Assembly (NCBI RefSeq): GCF_008830365.1
Contig: NZ_WBKI01000007.1
Span: 1 to 64,000, forward strand
Source of the DNA: Serratia proteamaculans
GTDB taxonomy: Bacteria > Pseudomonadota > Gammaproteobacteria > Enterobacterales > Enterobacteriaceae
DNA length: 64,000 nucleotides
Direction of reading: 5' to 3'
In this document: in pieces, positions 9,372 through 18,736 of the stretch
How the letters are laid out: each line of letters starts with the position of its first letter
How positions within the stretch are numbered: position 1 is the first letter of the stretch
Notes under the pieces: model-generated
The model's input: only the letters and a program-made list of their open reading frames with translations
The model's database searches: none
Told to the model about the DNA's origin: nothing
Translations under genes and position numbers: made by a program

Positions 9372-10682
9372 TTATTTTTTACGCCAATGCAGCCGCCAGG
9401 GTTGCTGCCCTTCGGGCACTTGTCCGGCCTCGCTGACAAAAACCCCCAACGCAGCGATAAGCTGGTCATCATAATAGATCAACGGAATACGCTCACGCTG
9501 CCACGGAGGAATACCCAACTCCTGCCACAGTTTTTTGATCGGACGAGAATGCGCGCGACCCAGGATGCGGTGTTTGCCCTGAGCGCTAAAACGAATGCTC
9601 ACTTTTTGCTGTGATTGCGGCGCACGCAAACAGATGTCTCCTTCCCCACTGACCAGTTCACCCAACCCATCCGGCAGCATCAGCGAATCATCCAATGACC
9701 AGCTTAGACTGATTTCACGCAGATCGGCCATCAGCGGCAGCAGATACAAGCGGCGGCGGAAGCGGCGAAACTGATATTGCCCCAATTGCAGCTGGGGTTC
9801 GGCGTCCTCGCGGCTGAGCGTCACTTCTTCCCATAACCGCTGCAACTGTTCGCGAGAAGGCATGGTAACGCCAAATAGCGCGATCCAACGGCGCAACAAA
9901 GCAAAACGCCGGGCTGGCGAACACGTCAGTAACCCATCAATCGCCAGCGTACGGTCTTCGTCGAGCAACAAGTGCAGTTGCTCTGCCAGCAGCTCATCCA
10001 GTAATTGCTCCTGCTCGGCACACAGGCTGGCGCTACGCGCCGTCGCAGCGGCAAAATGCGGCCAGCGCTGGTTGAGCAACGGCAATATCTGCAGGCGCAG
10101 AAAATTGCGGTCGAAGCGCGAGTCCTGATTACTGTCGTCGTCAATCCAGCTGAGCTGATGCTGCTGCGCGTAGGCTTCCAACTGCTGGCGAGAGTGACCC
10201 AGCAGTGGGCGCAGCAAGCTATTCTCCCCCAGCGCTGTCTGTACAGCCATTGCCGACAGGCCCGCCGGCCCGCTGCCACGCTTTAGTGCCAGCAGGAAGG
10301 TTTCACATTGGTCGTCAAGGTGTTGTGCGGTAAGCAAGGTTTCACCGGCCGCCAGCGTAGAAGCGAAAGCAGAATAGCGTGCCGCCCGGGCTGCGGCTTC
10401 GATCCCCCCGTGCTGGCTATCAACCTGCACGTGCTGAACCACCAGGGGTAGCTGCCAGGCGGCGCATTGTTGCCGGCAGTGCGCCACCCACTGGTCGGCA
10501 AAAGCACTCAGACCGTGGTGCACATGTACTGCACGAAGCTGCAAGTCTGGCAATTGCTGGCGTAACCCCACCAGCAGGTGCAACAGCACGCTGGAATCCA
10601 GCCCGCCACTGAATGCCACCAACAAGTGCCGGTGTGCGCCCAATTGGCGGGCAAGCTGTGCAGATAATTGATTGCTATTCAT
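9372..10682 (-). CDS. tilS: tRNA(Ile)-lysidine synthase
   Basis: ATP-dependent N-type PP-loop ligase that converts C34 of the minor tRNA-Ile (CAU) to lysidine, changing both charging and codon reading. The PP-loop SGGLDSS is at residues 25-31, and AQHLDDQCETFLLALKRGSG is the family motif near residues 118-137. The C-terminal domains are complete at 436 aa. In E. coli tilS follows yaeR; here the cad cluster lies between them. Confidence 0.95.
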   Translation of the reverse strand: MNSNQLSAQLARQLGAHRHLLVAFSGGLDSSVLLHLLVGLRQQLPDLQLRAVHVHHGLSAFADQWVAHCRQQCAAWQLPLVVQHVQVDSQHGGIEAAARAARYSAFASTLAAGETLLTAQHLDDQCETFLLALKRGSGPAGLSAMAVQTALGENSLLRPLLGHSRQQLEAYAQQHQLSWIDDDSNQDSRFDRNFLRLQILPLLNQRWPHFAAATARSASLCAEQEQLLDELLAEQLHLLLDEDRTLAIDGLLTCSPARRFALLRRWIALFGVTMPSREQLQRLWEEVTLSREDAEPQLQLGQYQFRRFRRRLYLLPLMADLREISLSWSLDDSLMLPDGLGELVSGEGDICLRAPQSQQKVSIRFSAQGKHRILGRAHSRPIKKLWQELGIPPWQRERIPLIYYDDQLIAALGVFVSEAGQVPEGQQPWRLHWRKK

Positions 10683-10738
10683 TGATTAGGCTTAATGACG
10701 TCCAGATAGCTGCACGTTAACCCCCGTCATACCATCAA

Positions 10739-12187
10739 TCAAGCATTAACCGCACGGATATGACGACCGGCCAGCAACCACCACATGGCCAACACGGCGA
10801 CCACTGCCGCCGTGCATCCCAATGCCCACCAACCAATTTGTGCAAACAGGTGAACATAAGCTTGCGCCGTCGCTCCCGCAACCGGGTCTTCAGCGGTTTT
10901 ACCGGCGATAATGCCGGCCAGGTAATTGGCTATCGAGCCGGTAGTCAGCATATAAATACCGGTCAGCACCCCGGTAGCGCCGGGGATATTCAGCCGGGTG
11001 ATTTGTGCCATGGCGACCGGATCGATAAACAGTTCGGCAAGCCCCATCACCGACAGCCCGGCGATCATCAGGCTCATTGACCCTTGGCCGTAACGGGCGT
11101 TAAGCGCCATCAGGGTAAAACCGACGCCAATCAGCAGCAAACCAAAGGCGAACTTTCCCCAAATACGCAGGGTGCGACTGCCATTGCCGTTACCCCGCAC
11201 CAACCAGGCCAGCATCACACCGCCAAACATCACGGCAAAAGCGTTAACCGACTGGAACAATGCAGTCGGCACCGTCCAGGAAAACCATTGGCGGTCGACA
11301 AAGCGATCGATAAACAGACTGATCGAGCTCCCCCCCTGCTGGGCAAAGGCCCAGAACAAGGTGCCCAACAACATCAACATCACTATCTGCCACAGCCCAC
11401 GGCGCTGCACTGTTGTAGCCCGGGCCATTATACGGATCACCATCACGACGGCGGCGGCACACACCAGCATCAGTAATTGGCCGGCCAGGTCGTAAATGAA
11501 CAGTGAAGTGAAGAACAGAGGGGCCAACAGCAGCATGGCACCAAGCCATACCCAGTTAGGTACCCGCAGCGTGGTGACGCACATCTGCGCCCGATCCACA
11601 CCGCGCGTATGGCTGAAATGACGGCTGCCGAACAGGAAGATCGTCAACCCGGCCAGCATGCCGATACCCGCCAACGCAAAGCCGACGTGCCAGCCGTAAC
11701 GTTCTGCCGCCAGCCCACAGGCAATCGGCGCCAGGATCGAGCCCACGTTACCGGCGGCATACAGCAGTGAAAAGCCCCCTTCCCGGCGCGAGTCCTGCGG
11801 TTGATACAACTCGCCCAGCAGGCAGCTGATATTGGATTTAAACAGGCCGTAGCCACAGATGATGATCGACAGCGAGAGATAGAGTGATTGTGTCGATACG
11901 GCGCTCAGGCCGAGCACGATATGGCCCAGCGTCATCAATACCGCTCCGGCAATGACCGCTACGCGGTTGCCCAGCAGGCGATCGGCAAGCAGGCCGCCGA
12001 GGATCGGCGTGACATAGACCAGAGAAGCGTAAGCGCTATAGAGGCTAATGGCGCGGCTATCGGAATAACCAAGTTGGTGGGTAAGATAGAGAATAAGTAA
12101 CGCACGCATGCCGTAAAAGCTGAAATATTCCCAAATTTGTATGGCTACGACATAGTAGATTGCGCGCGGCTGTGAGGGTGTTTTCAT
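10739..12187 (-). CDS. dtpC: Dipeptide/tripeptide:H+ symporter of the DtpC (YjdL) type
   Basis: POT/PTR-family inner-membrane transporter of 482 aa with about 12-14 membrane segments. The first segment has the altered family motif [17 protein letters not shown], in which the usual ExxER arginine is missing, as in YjdL. The sequence is close to E. coli DtpC over its length, and DtpC prefers lysine-containing dipeptides. It follows cadA after a short hairpin-containing gap, matching the E. coli cadC-cadB-cadA-dtpC order, so it probably supplies lysine to the Cad system. Confidence 0.9.
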   Translation of the reverse strand: MKTPSQPRAIYYVVAIQIWEYFSFYGMRALLILYLTHQLGYSDSRAISLYSAYASLVYVTPILGGLLADRLLGNRVAVIAGAVLMTLGHIVLGLSAVSTQSLYLSLSIIICGYGLFKSNISCLLGELYQPQDSRREGGFSLLYAAGNVGSILAPIACGLAAERYGWHVGFALAGIGMLAGLTIFLFGSRHFSHTRGVDRAQMCVTTLRVPNWVWLGAMLLLAPLFFTSLFIYDLAGQLLMLVCAAAVVMVIRIMARATTVQRRGLWQIVMLMLLGTLFWAFAQQGGSSISLFIDRFVDRQWFSWTVPTALFQSVNAFAVMFGGVMLAWLVRGNGNGSRTLRIWGKFAFGLLLIGVGFTLMALNARYGQGSMSLMIAGLSVMGLAELFIDPVAMAQITRLNIPGATGVLTGIYMLTTGSIANYLAGIIAGKTAEDPVAGATAQAYVHLFAQIGWWALGCTAAVVAVLAMWWLLAGRHIRAVNA

Positions 12188-12217
12188 GGTTTTCTCCCAT
12201 CAGTCGGGGAACGACAA

Positions 12218-12243
12218 AAGGGGAAGCGCAAGCGCCTCCCCTT
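12218..12243 (-). terminator. Hairpin between cadA and dtpC
   Basis: On the minus strand AAGGGGA / TCCCCTT form a 7-bp stem around a 12-base interior that can itself pair (GGCGC...GCGCT), followed by TTGTCGTT. It may partly terminate cadBA transcription before dtpC. Confidence 0.55.
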
Positions 12244-12253
12244 GTTAGTTCAC

Positions 12254-14395
12254 TTATTTATCGTTTTTCAACACCTTCACGGTGTAACGTCCATCCGCCT
12301 GGCGATAAGCGCCATGGATATCAGTTTCGAAGCCTGGATAATGCGCGCCGATCTCGCACAGCATTTGCAGGAACTCCAGAACCGGACGGCTTTCCTCGGT
12401 GAGCATTTCACCCGGCATGACCAGCGGAACACCCGGAGGATATGGCAGGATCATGTTGGCATTCACTTTGCCCACCATGTCTTCCAAATAAACCTCTTCC
12501 ACTTCACCGTGCAGTTCTTTCTGGAAGGCCTGGAACGGGTTCATTACCATCGCCGGCAGCACTTCAAAGGCGCGGTACATCAGGTCTGGCAGGTTATGGT
12601 GTTTCACCAGATTGTGAATGTTCTGGGCCAGTTCCTGGATGCGCATGTTTTCATAAAACTCTGGCGCCTCTTTGTACAGCGAAGGCAGCATGTTTTTCAC
12701 CCGCAGGTTCAGATCGAACGAGCGTTTAAAGTCAGTCAGACCGCGCAGCAGGCTGAGAGCTTTAGTTTTGTCGATGCCGATACTGAACAGGAACAACAGG
12801 TTATATGGGCCGGTTTTTTCAACAATGATGCCGTGCTCATCAAGGTATTTAGCAACCAGACTGGCCGGGATACCAAACGACTCCATTTCGCCGTCTTTGC
12901 TCATCCCAGGAGTCAGCATGGTGACCTTGATTGGGTCAAGGTACATATGCTCGTTATCAATACCTTTGAAACCATGCCAGGCGCTGTCGGAACGCAGTGG
13001 CCAACATTCAGCTTCATCAATGTGCTCTGGCTGCCAAACGTCAAAGAACCAGCCTTCAGACTCGACGTTCAGGCGTTTGATTTCTTTGCGGAACTTAATA
13101 GCACGTTCAATCGAACCGTTAATCAGACGCTTACCGGCATTGCCTTTCATCATTGCCGCTGCGGTTTCGGTAGAAGCCACGATGCCGTAGTGCGGTGAAG
13201 TGGTAGTGTGCATCATGTAGGCTTCATTGAAGGTTTCTTCGTTGATGTCGCCTTTCACGTGGATCATCGAAGCCTGAGAGAATGCCGCCAGCAGTTTATG
13301 GGTGGATTGGGTTTCATAAATCACCTTCCCTTCCACGCGGCCACCGCTCATACCGCATTTGCCTTTATAAATCGGGTGGAAATTGGTGTAAGGCACCCAG
13401 GCAGAGTCAAAGTGGATGGATTTCACATCCAGCGTGCTCTTGATGAAATCAGTGTTATACAGCAGACCGTCGTAGGTCGAGTTGGTGATTACCGCATGTA
13501 CCGGCCAGGTCGCGTTAGGCGTCTCTTTCACGCGTTTAGCGATAGTGGCGCGAGCAAATTCGCTCTGTGGAATACCACCGAGGATGCCGTAAGCATTACG
13601 AGTCGGGCGGAAATAAATTGGTGTAATGTCGCTCATCATCATCAGATGGGTCAGCGATTTATGGCAGTTACGGTCAATCAGCACGGTGCTGCCGGCAGGT
13701 GCAGAGTACATACCGACAATTTTGTTGGCGGTAGAAGTCCCGTTTGTCACCATATAGCTGCGTTCAGCGTTGAAGACGCGAGCAATATACTCCTCAGCTT
13801 CTTTGTGCGGTCCGGAGTGATCCAGCAGTGAACCCAGTTCGGAAACCGAAATAGAAACGTCGGATTTCATCGCGTTCGGGCCAAAGAAATCATAGAACAG
13901 GCTGCCGACCGGGCTTTTCTGGAAGGCGGTACCGCCCATATGACCCGGAGTACAGAAGGTGTATTTACCTTCACGCACGTATTTGAACAGCGCTTTGGTC
14001 AGCGGTGGCAGAATGGTGTCAACGTACTCGTCGGTGTTCTGTTTGATCTTGTCGGCAATGTCGTTGGCTGCACCGAGTGCATATTCAAAGAAACGCACCT
14101 GCATACGCAAATCGTTCAGGCTAACGTCCAGCGTTGAATAGGTGTTGGCAAAGGCATACAGCGGCATGTACTCATTCAATTCGCTGATTTCTTGGCACAG
14201 CTCAAGGTTGTATTTGTCCCAGTCGAAGATCACGCCGCACAGACGGGCATTATTCTCGATCAATTTGAGCAGGTCTTCGCGATCGTTAGGGTAGACAATG
14301 CGGAAGTTCAGTTTTTCCAACGCGTTGTGCAGTTCGCGGATGGGCTCTTCTTTGAAGTAGACACCCATGTGGTTCATGATAGCAATAACGTTCAT
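12254..14395 (-). CDS. cadA: Inducible lysine decarboxylase CadA (LdcI)
   Basis: PLP enzyme converting lysine to cadaverine and CO2 while consuming a proton; the decamer provides acid resistance. It has an N-terminal response-regulator-like wing domain (about 1-130), a fold-type I PLP core with the Schiff-base lysine in QSTHKLLAAFSQ (near 367), and a C-terminal domain ending IHGAYRQADGRYTVKVL. It is nearly identical to E. coli CadA. The ATG at 14395 (MNVIAIMNHMG, 713 aa) is chosen because GGAGA is 7 bases upstream; the ATG two codons earlier is too close to it. Confidence 0.96.
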   Translation of the reverse strand: MNVIAIMNHMGVYFKEEPIRELHNALEKLNFRIVYPNDREDLLKLIENNARLCGVIFDWDKYNLELCQEISELNEYMPLYAFANTYSTLDVSLNDLRMQVRFFEYALGAANDIADKIKQNTDEYVDTILPPLTKALFKYVREGKYTFCTPGHMGGTAFQKSPVGSLFYDFFGPNAMKSDVSISVSELGSLLDHSGPHKEAEEYIARVFNAERSYMVTNGTSTANKIVGMYSAPAGSTVLIDRNCHKSLTHLMMMSDITPIYFRPTRNAYGILGGIPQSEFARATIAKRVKETPNATWPVHAVITNSTYDGLLYNTDFIKSTLDVKSIHFDSAWVPYTNFHPIYKGKCGMSGGRVEGKVIYETQSTHKLLAAFSQASMIHVKGDINEETFNEAYMMHTTTSPHYGIVASTETAAAMMKGNAGKRLINGSIERAIKFRKEIKRLNVESEGWFFDVWQPEHIDEAECWPLRSDSAWHGFKGIDNEHMYLDPIKVTMLTPGMSKDGEMESFGIPASLVAKYLDEHGIIVEKTGPYNLLFLFSIGIDKTKALSLLRGLTDFKRSFDLNLRVKNMLPSLYKEAPEFYENMRIQELAQNIHNLVKHHNLPDLMYRAFEVLPAMVMNPFQAFQKELHGEVEEVYLEDMVGKVNANMILPYPPGVPLVMPGEMLTEESRPVLEFLQMLCEIGAHYPGFETDIHGAYRQADGRYTVKVLKNDK

Positions 14396-14417
14396 AATCA
14401 TTTCTCCAGGTAATGCG

Positions 14418-14460
14418 AGCCCCTTGCCATCACGGATGACAATAGTTACTGCAAGGGGCT
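14418..14460 (-). promoter_or_regulatory. Perfect 10-bp hairpin between cadB and cadA
   Basis: AGCCCCTTGC (14418-14427) and GCAAGGGGCT (14451-14460) are exact inverted repeats with a 23-base loop, just before the cadA Shine-Dalgarno. There is no T-run. It could be an RNA-processing or differential-stability element that sets the CadB:CadA ratio. Confidence 0.5.
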
Positions 14461-14486
14461 GAATTAAGAAGTGGGTCAGTGCGTGC

Positions 14487-15836
14487 TTAGTGCGCTTTGG
14501 CCGTCGAGCTGTCGTCGATGGCTACAGCATTGGCTTTCGCTGTCTGACGGGTATTCATTTTGCGGGCGTAGAACATCAGGATGATCAGGCTGATGATGAA
14601 GGTACCGGCCAGTTCGAACGATTCGGCCCCCATCAGTGCGATGAAGCAGAAGCCACAACCCAGAACCGATGCAACCAGGCTCAGCAGGTTACGGATATTG
14701 ACGCCTTCAAAGCGGATCAGGTCTACGCAAGAGTAGAAGTAAGGCAACATGGTCAGCAGCACCGCAATACCGGTCAACATCCCGAATAGATCGGAAGCCT
14801 TACCACCACCGGAGCTCATGGCAGTAATCAGCACCATGAGCGCGGTCATTTTGCAGCTGGCCAACAGCAGGCCTTTTCTAGGAATGCCGTTCTTATCCAG
14901 TTCGCCGTACACTTTCGGGAAGTTACCGTCGTTGGCGGCACGAACCCCAGCCTGGCCAACCAGCATCATCCAAGAACCGAGTGAAGTCAGGCAGGCAAAG
15001 GCGGTGAAGGCAGAGACCAGAGGTGCGGCCCAGTTACCCATAATGGCGGAGGCACTGACGGCGAACGGTGCGCCGCTGGCAGCCATTTGGCTAGCCGGGA
15101 ACATACCGCTCATCACCTGAGTGGCCGCAATGTAGATAATCCCGGCCAGCGCGGTACCCAGCATGGTTGCCAGCGGTACGGTACGTTTCGGGTTTTTCAC
15201 CATGCCGGTGCTCACGGCGGCAGACTCTACGCCGATGAACGCCCACAGGCACAGCAGAATACTTTTGATTACCGCATGGCTGTCGGTGGTACCGGAAGTG
15301 TTCCAGTTAGCGTGATAGGTTGCAGCGTCGAACCAATGCCAGCCCGCAGTCGCGGTCACAATAACCGGGATCAGCACCAACACCAGGCCGAGGGTGGTCA
15401 AGCGGCTGACCCAGGTCCCGCCAAGCAGGTTAACAAAGGTGAATATCCAGACGATGGCGATACAGGCAATACCTGCCGGTACCGGATTATTCAATTCAGG
15501 GAAGAAGGTAGAGAGATAAGAAACTGCGGTAATGCCGATGGCCAAATTACCGATCCAGTTCGCATGGTAATAAAGCACACCGGTCTGGAAACCGAATGCC
15601 GGGGATATTTCACCGGCATAAGCAATAGGGCCGCCCTGCTGTGGGTTTTTGGTGGCCAGACGCGCATAAACATAAGCCAGCGACATCGCACCAATAATGG
15701 AGATTACCCATCCCCAAATAGCGATAGAACCGAGACTTGCCAGGTTCGCGGGTAATAAGGCAATGCCGCTCCCCATCATATTACCGGCAACGACACCGGT
15801 GCAGGCAATAAGCCCTATTTTCTTAGATGAAGCCAT
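14487..15836 (-). CDS. cadB: Cadaverine/lysine antiporter CadB
   Basis: APC-family inner-membrane antiporter exchanging external lysine for internal cadaverine, so that CadA can keep consuming protons. It is 449 aa with about 12 membrane segments. The substrate-binding motif near the N-terminus (VAGNMMGSGIALLPANLAS) and LLCLWAFIGVESAAVSTGMV are the same as or close to E. coli CadB. It is the first gene of cadBA, with cadA 91 bases downstream. AGGAG lies before the ATG. Confidence 0.96.
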   Translation of the reverse strand: MASSKKIGLIACTGVVAGNMMGSGIALLPANLASLGSIAIWGWVISIIGAMSLAYVYARLATKNPQQGGPIAYAGEISPAFGFQTGVLYYHANWIGNLAIGITAVSYLSTFFPELNNPVPAGIACIAIVWIFTFVNLLGGTWVSRLTTLGLVLVLIPVIVTATAGWHWFDAATYHANWNTSGTTDSHAVIKSILLCLWAFIGVESAAVSTGMVKNPKRTVPLATMLGTALAGIIYIAATQVMSGMFPASQMAASGAPFAVSASAIMGNWAAPLVSAFTAFACLTSLGSWMMLVGQAGVRAANDGNFPKVYGELDKNGIPRKGLLLASCKMTALMVLITAMSSGGGKASDLFGMLTGIAVLLTMLPYFYSCVDLIRFEGVNIRNLLSLVASVLGCGFCFIALMGAESFELAGTFIISLIILMFYARKMNTRQTAKANAVAIDDSSTAKAH

Positions 15837-15839
15837 GGT

Positions 15840-16158
15840 CAGTTTCTCCTGATTTTGATTTCTTATAAGTCTTGGTCGTTATGCAATTTTGCTAATGACC
15901 GGACTTGATAGTCAGGATGCTAATCATCGGCGGGAATAAAGTCCTAAAGATAAAGTGATATTACGCTCATGATCATACAAATGATAAATTGAGGTTTTTC
16001 ATTCACAAATCAAGAGATAAATAGATGGTCAAGAAAAGATAAATATTCAATAAAAACAACAATATAAACATGTTAATCGCAATAACAAATGAGAATTCAA
16101 GAGGATAATTCATCAACGCTCGGGGTTATTTAACTTAACAAATAAAACACAACAAATA
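15840..16158 (-). promoter_or_regulatory. cadBA promoter region with GATAAA/TTTATC array (CadC-site candidates)
   Basis: This gap of about 360 bases between cadB and cadC has no gene and is very AT-rich. Read toward cadB it holds four TTTATC hexamers, GATAAA on the plus strand at 15949-15954, 15983-15988, 16016-16021 and 16038-16043. Their spacings of 34, 33 and 22 bases are close to multiples of the helical turn. E. coli CadC binds two AT-rich sites (Cad1, Cad2) upstream of cadB and antagonises H-NS. A -10-like TAATAT is at 15958-15963. CadC binding to these exact repeats is inferred. Confidence 0.55.
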
Positions 16159-16191
16159 ACACCGCCGAGCAATGATATCGCCCGGCGGTGT
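16159..16191 (-). terminator. Terminator of cadC
   Basis: ACACCGCCG / CGGCGGTGT form a 9-bp perfect stem with a 15-base loop directly after the cadC stop. On the minus strand it is followed by TATTTGTTGTGTTTTATTTG. It separates cadC from the cadBA promoter. Confidence 0.8.
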
Positions 16192-16195
16192 GAGA

Positions 16196-17752
16196 TTATT
16201 GAGACTCTTTGTCTGGGTTGTAGTTTTCGAGGTAGGGAACTACGGTGTTAACTGAGGTATGGAAGACGGCATTGCGGATCCAATGCAAAGTATTCTCACC
16301 CGGACGTAGATTAAATGCGGTGATATAGGAGTCTGCAGCCAAACGGTTATGACCCTGCATCTCATAAACCTTGCCGAGCAACACATAATTCATCCATGAC
16401 ATCTGCAGCTCGATACCCTTATTTATCGCCTGATAAGCCTCATCGGTTTTCCCCTCCCCCAGCGCCTGTATCGTACGAATTTGCTGAATAATGGGGCTGT
16501 CTTTTAATGCCGGCAGTGTATCCAGGCGGGCGATCTCCGTCTCCAGTTGCGTCAGTTGCACGTTGTCAAAAGGTTGATAAGAGTTACGCAGCAAGTCCGC
16601 CAGCGCTTTTTCCGCCGCAACATAAATAAAGTCTGGAGAGCTTTTGGCCATCTCACCCAACAGGTTGCTGGCATGGGTCAGGGAATCGATATCCCCCTGG
16701 ATCAGCAGCTGATGTGCCTGATAATACTGTTGCAGGGCCGGACCGGAGTTGGGCAACAGCTGCATCAGGCGCTGCTGCAGGGGTGCCGGCCACGGCTGAT
16801 TAAGTGCAACAGACAGACTGCTCAGGAAGTCTTCCTGGATTTTTAGCTGGTTGTCCGTGGTCACAAAGTAACGCTTGTCCAGCATGATCGAGCTGTCCGC
16901 ATTGTCCACCAGCCGCACCGACAGGAAGCATTGTTGCGCTCGATAATGGCGCTGGTTGACGAACTCTATGGTCAGTGATTTACCGGAACTGCTGGGTCCG
17001 GTGTAGTTATAGTTGGTTTGATCGTGTACCAGAAAGGTGGAATAGGTATTCAGCGAATCCGTCACCACTTCGCTCAGGCCGACAACATAGGAAAGTTGCG
17101 GCGTCCAGTTACTGCAACTGTTGCCACCCTGAATGCGGATATCAATATCACGCGGGTTCATCAGCACCGGCATCGTGGATTCCGGTATGCGCTGTGACAA
17201 AGTTGCTATAGCCACAAACACCACGCAGGCACTCAACGCGGTCAGGAAAGCCAACCAGACCCAAAACGGTGATTGACGGTAAAAAGGAACCGTCGATTTT
17301 GCCGCCGGTTTTTTTGCCACGCTGGGTTTAGGCGGCTCATAATCTATGCCGTCGTCTTCACTGCCATCTTCCGGCTCATGAGTAATGACCGCCACCTGTG
17401 GCACCGCAGGCATCGTCGCCTCTTCCCCTTCACACCACATTACCGGGGCGGCCAGCTTATAGCCGCGTTTGGGCACGGTAATAATGTATTCCGGGCTGTT
17501 ACTGTCCCCGTCTTTCAAGTATTTGCGCAGTTCGGAAATACTCTGGGTCACCACATGATTGGTGACAATGTTGCGCTTCCAAACGTTGTCGATCAGCTCA
17601 TCGCGACTCAACACCACATCCGGGTGTCGGGCGAAATATTGCAGCATATCGATTAAGCGGGGTTCCAACGCCAGTTGGCGCCCGTCACGGCTTATTTTGT
17701 TGTCTGCGGGAGTAACCAACCACTCACCAACGCGAAAAACAGGTTCTTGCAT
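16196..17752 (-). CDS. cadC: Membrane-integrated transcriptional activator CadC
   Basis: One-component ToxR-like activator of cadBA that responds to low pH and, through the lysine permease LysP, to lysine; cadaverine is inhibitory. The order is an N-terminal OmpR-type winged helix (about 1-105, with LSRDELIDNVWKRNIVTNHV and the wing VPKRGYKLAAP), an acidic/Pro-rich linker, one membrane segment (about 160-182, FWVWLAFLTALSACVVF) and a large periplasmic domain. The latter keeps two cysteines (GGNSCSNW, QQCFLSV) matching the E. coli pH-sensing disulfide. Length is 518 aa. Confidence 0.95.
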   Translation of the reverse strand: MQEPVFRVGEWLVTPADNKISRDGRQLALEPRLIDMLQYFARHPDVVLSRDELIDNVWKRNIVTNHVVTQSISELRKYLKDGDSNSPEYIITVPKRGYKLAAPVMWCEGEEATMPAVPQVAVITHEPEDGSEDDGIDYEPPKPSVAKKPAAKSTVPFYRQSPFWVWLAFLTALSACVVFVAIATLSQRIPESTMPVLMNPRDIDIRIQGGNSCSNWTPQLSYVVGLSEVVTDSLNTYSTFLVHDQTNYNYTGPSSSGKSLTIEFVNQRHYRAQQCFLSVRLVDNADSSIMLDKRYFVTTDNQLKIQEDFLSSLSVALNQPWPAPLQQRLMQLLPNSGPALQQYYQAHQLLIQGDIDSLTHASNLLGEMAKSSPDFIYVAAEKALADLLRNSYQPFDNVQLTQLETEIARLDTLPALKDSPIIQQIRTIQALGEGKTDEAYQAINKGIELQMSWMNYVLLGKVYEMQGHNRLAADSYITAFNLRPGENTLHWIRNAVFHTSVNTVVPYLENYNPDKESQ

Positions 17753-17840
17753 AGTGAAAATAACTCAAAAGGGGGTACGGCAAGCGCGGGATAATACCAT
17801 ATGAGGGCCTGGCCTGCGTCGATACGCCCCGATTAAGCAT

Positions 17841-18230
17841 TCATACCTCATATAATTCTAGAGGTAGCCCATCAGGATCGCTGAAAAAAGTGAAGCGTGA
17901 CTGGGTATAAGGATCGACACGCACCGGTTCACAAACCACCCCGGCAACCTGCAAGTGCTCAATGGCCTGCTCGATATCGTCGACGCTGAATGCCAGATGG
18001 CGCAGGCCACAGGCTTCCGGGCGGCTGACGCGGGCGGGCGGCGACGGGAATGAAAACAGTTCGATACTGTATTGACCATTGAGCGCCAAATCCGCCTTCC
18101 AGGAATCACGCTCTTCACGATAGAACTCACCCAACAGGGTAAAACCCAGAATATCGCAGTAAAAATGCTTACTGGCAGCATAATCTGAACCAATGACTGC
18201 GATGTGATGGACCTGACGTAGTGCCAACAT
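17841..18230 (-). CDS. yaeR: VOC-family (glyoxalase/dioxygenase-like) protein YaeR
   Basis: A 129-aa vicinal-oxygen-chelate fold protein, also named GloA2, of unknown substrate. Two beta-alpha-beta repeats are visible. Candidate metal ligands are His in VHHIAVIGSDY (about residue 8), His in LRHLAFSVDD (about 73) and Glu in LPLELYEV at the C-terminus. In E. coli yaeR lies between ldcC and tilS; here it sits between the thiol-protein gene and cadC, 88 bases from the latter. Confidence 0.9.
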   Translation of the reverse strand: MLALRQVHHIAVIGSDYAASKHFYCDILGFTLLGEFYREERDSWKADLALNGQYSIELFSFPSPPARVSRPEACGLRHLAFSVDDIEQAIEHLQVAGVVCEPVRVDPYTQSRFTFFSDPDGLPLELYEV

Positions 18231-18353
18231 GGTGATGCCTCATTATCGGTTTGATGAGGCACGGTATCCGGCGACGCGGGCAACGTCAACGGCAAAAAGC
18301 CCCGCAGCATAAGGCGGGGCTATCATTCAGCTATCTATAATGCCGCAGGCAGA

Positions 18354-18587
18354 TCAGGCTTTAAGGTCAGCCAATGCTGCACCGTAGTTGATGTGCAGCA
18401 CCTGCCCATCCACCACCAGCGCCGGCACGCTCTGTACTCCTGCTTTTTCTGCTTCGGCGATGCGCGCCGGTTTTTCACCCAGATGCACCACGTCCACCTG
18501 CACATCCTGGCTCAACAGACCCAACAACTGCTGCTCTGCGCTGACACAAACCGGGCAACCGGCATGATAGAAAACGGCCTTAGTCAT
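18354..18587 (-). CDS. Small glutaredoxin/thioredoxin-like CPVC protein
   Basis: A 77-aa protein with the minimal thioredoxin fold. It has a first beta strand (KAVFYH), the redox motif CPVC (Cys11-Cys14) and a cis-proline segment QSVPALVVDG. No signal peptide is seen, so it is probably a cytoplasmic thiol-disulfide protein. The ATG at 18587 follows AAGGAG; a longer in-frame start at 18716 would run back through the promoter and was rejected. It is divergent from a MarR regulator, with overlapping promoters and a palindrome in its leader. The substrate is unknown. It is not one of the standard E. coli glutaredoxins. Confidence 0.85.
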   Translation of the reverse strand: MTKAVFYHAGCPVCVSAEQQLLGLLSQDVQVDVVHLGEKPARIAEAEKAGVQSVPALVVDGQVLHINYGAALADLKA

Positions 18588-18637
18588 GATAATTCTCCTT
18601 GGTTCTGACTGTGATGAGTGAAATGAACTCACATTTA

Positions 18638-18652
18638 GTTTCGATTCGAAAC
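18638..18652. promoter_or_regulatory. Perfect palindrome, candidate operator of the MarR regulator
   Basis: GTTTCGA-T-TCGAAAC is a perfect 7-bp inverted repeat with one central base. It begins about 8 bases downstream of the predicted -10 of the CPVC gene, so a bound repressor would block its transcription start. MarR dimers commonly bind such 14-20 bp palindromes between divergent genes. Its use by the neighbouring MarR protein is inferred. Confidence 0.6.
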
Positions 18653-18659
18653 AAAATGC

Positions 18660-18710
18660 ACAATAAATCCTCCCTCCTGACTTGTCAATATAGTTTTTAA
18701 TCGATACTAT
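18660..18710. promoter_or_regulatory. Divergent promoters sharing one -35 region
   Basis: Plus strand (marR): -35 TTGTCA at 18682-18687, 17-bp spacer, -10 TACTAT at 18705-18710. Minus strand (CPVC gene): -35 TTGACA at 18683-18688, 17-bp spacer, -10 TATTGT at 18660-18665. The two -35 hexamers overlap in the near-palindrome TTGTCAA, so RNA polymerase can occupy only one at a time. Confidence 0.65.
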
Positions 18711-18736
18711 TTTCACAACCTAATGAGGAGTACATA

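Noticed and set aside
12242-13198. Long open frames opposite cadA
   Set aside because: Similar shadow frames occur opposite the paralogue ldcC, as expected from conserved codon use and not from a gene.
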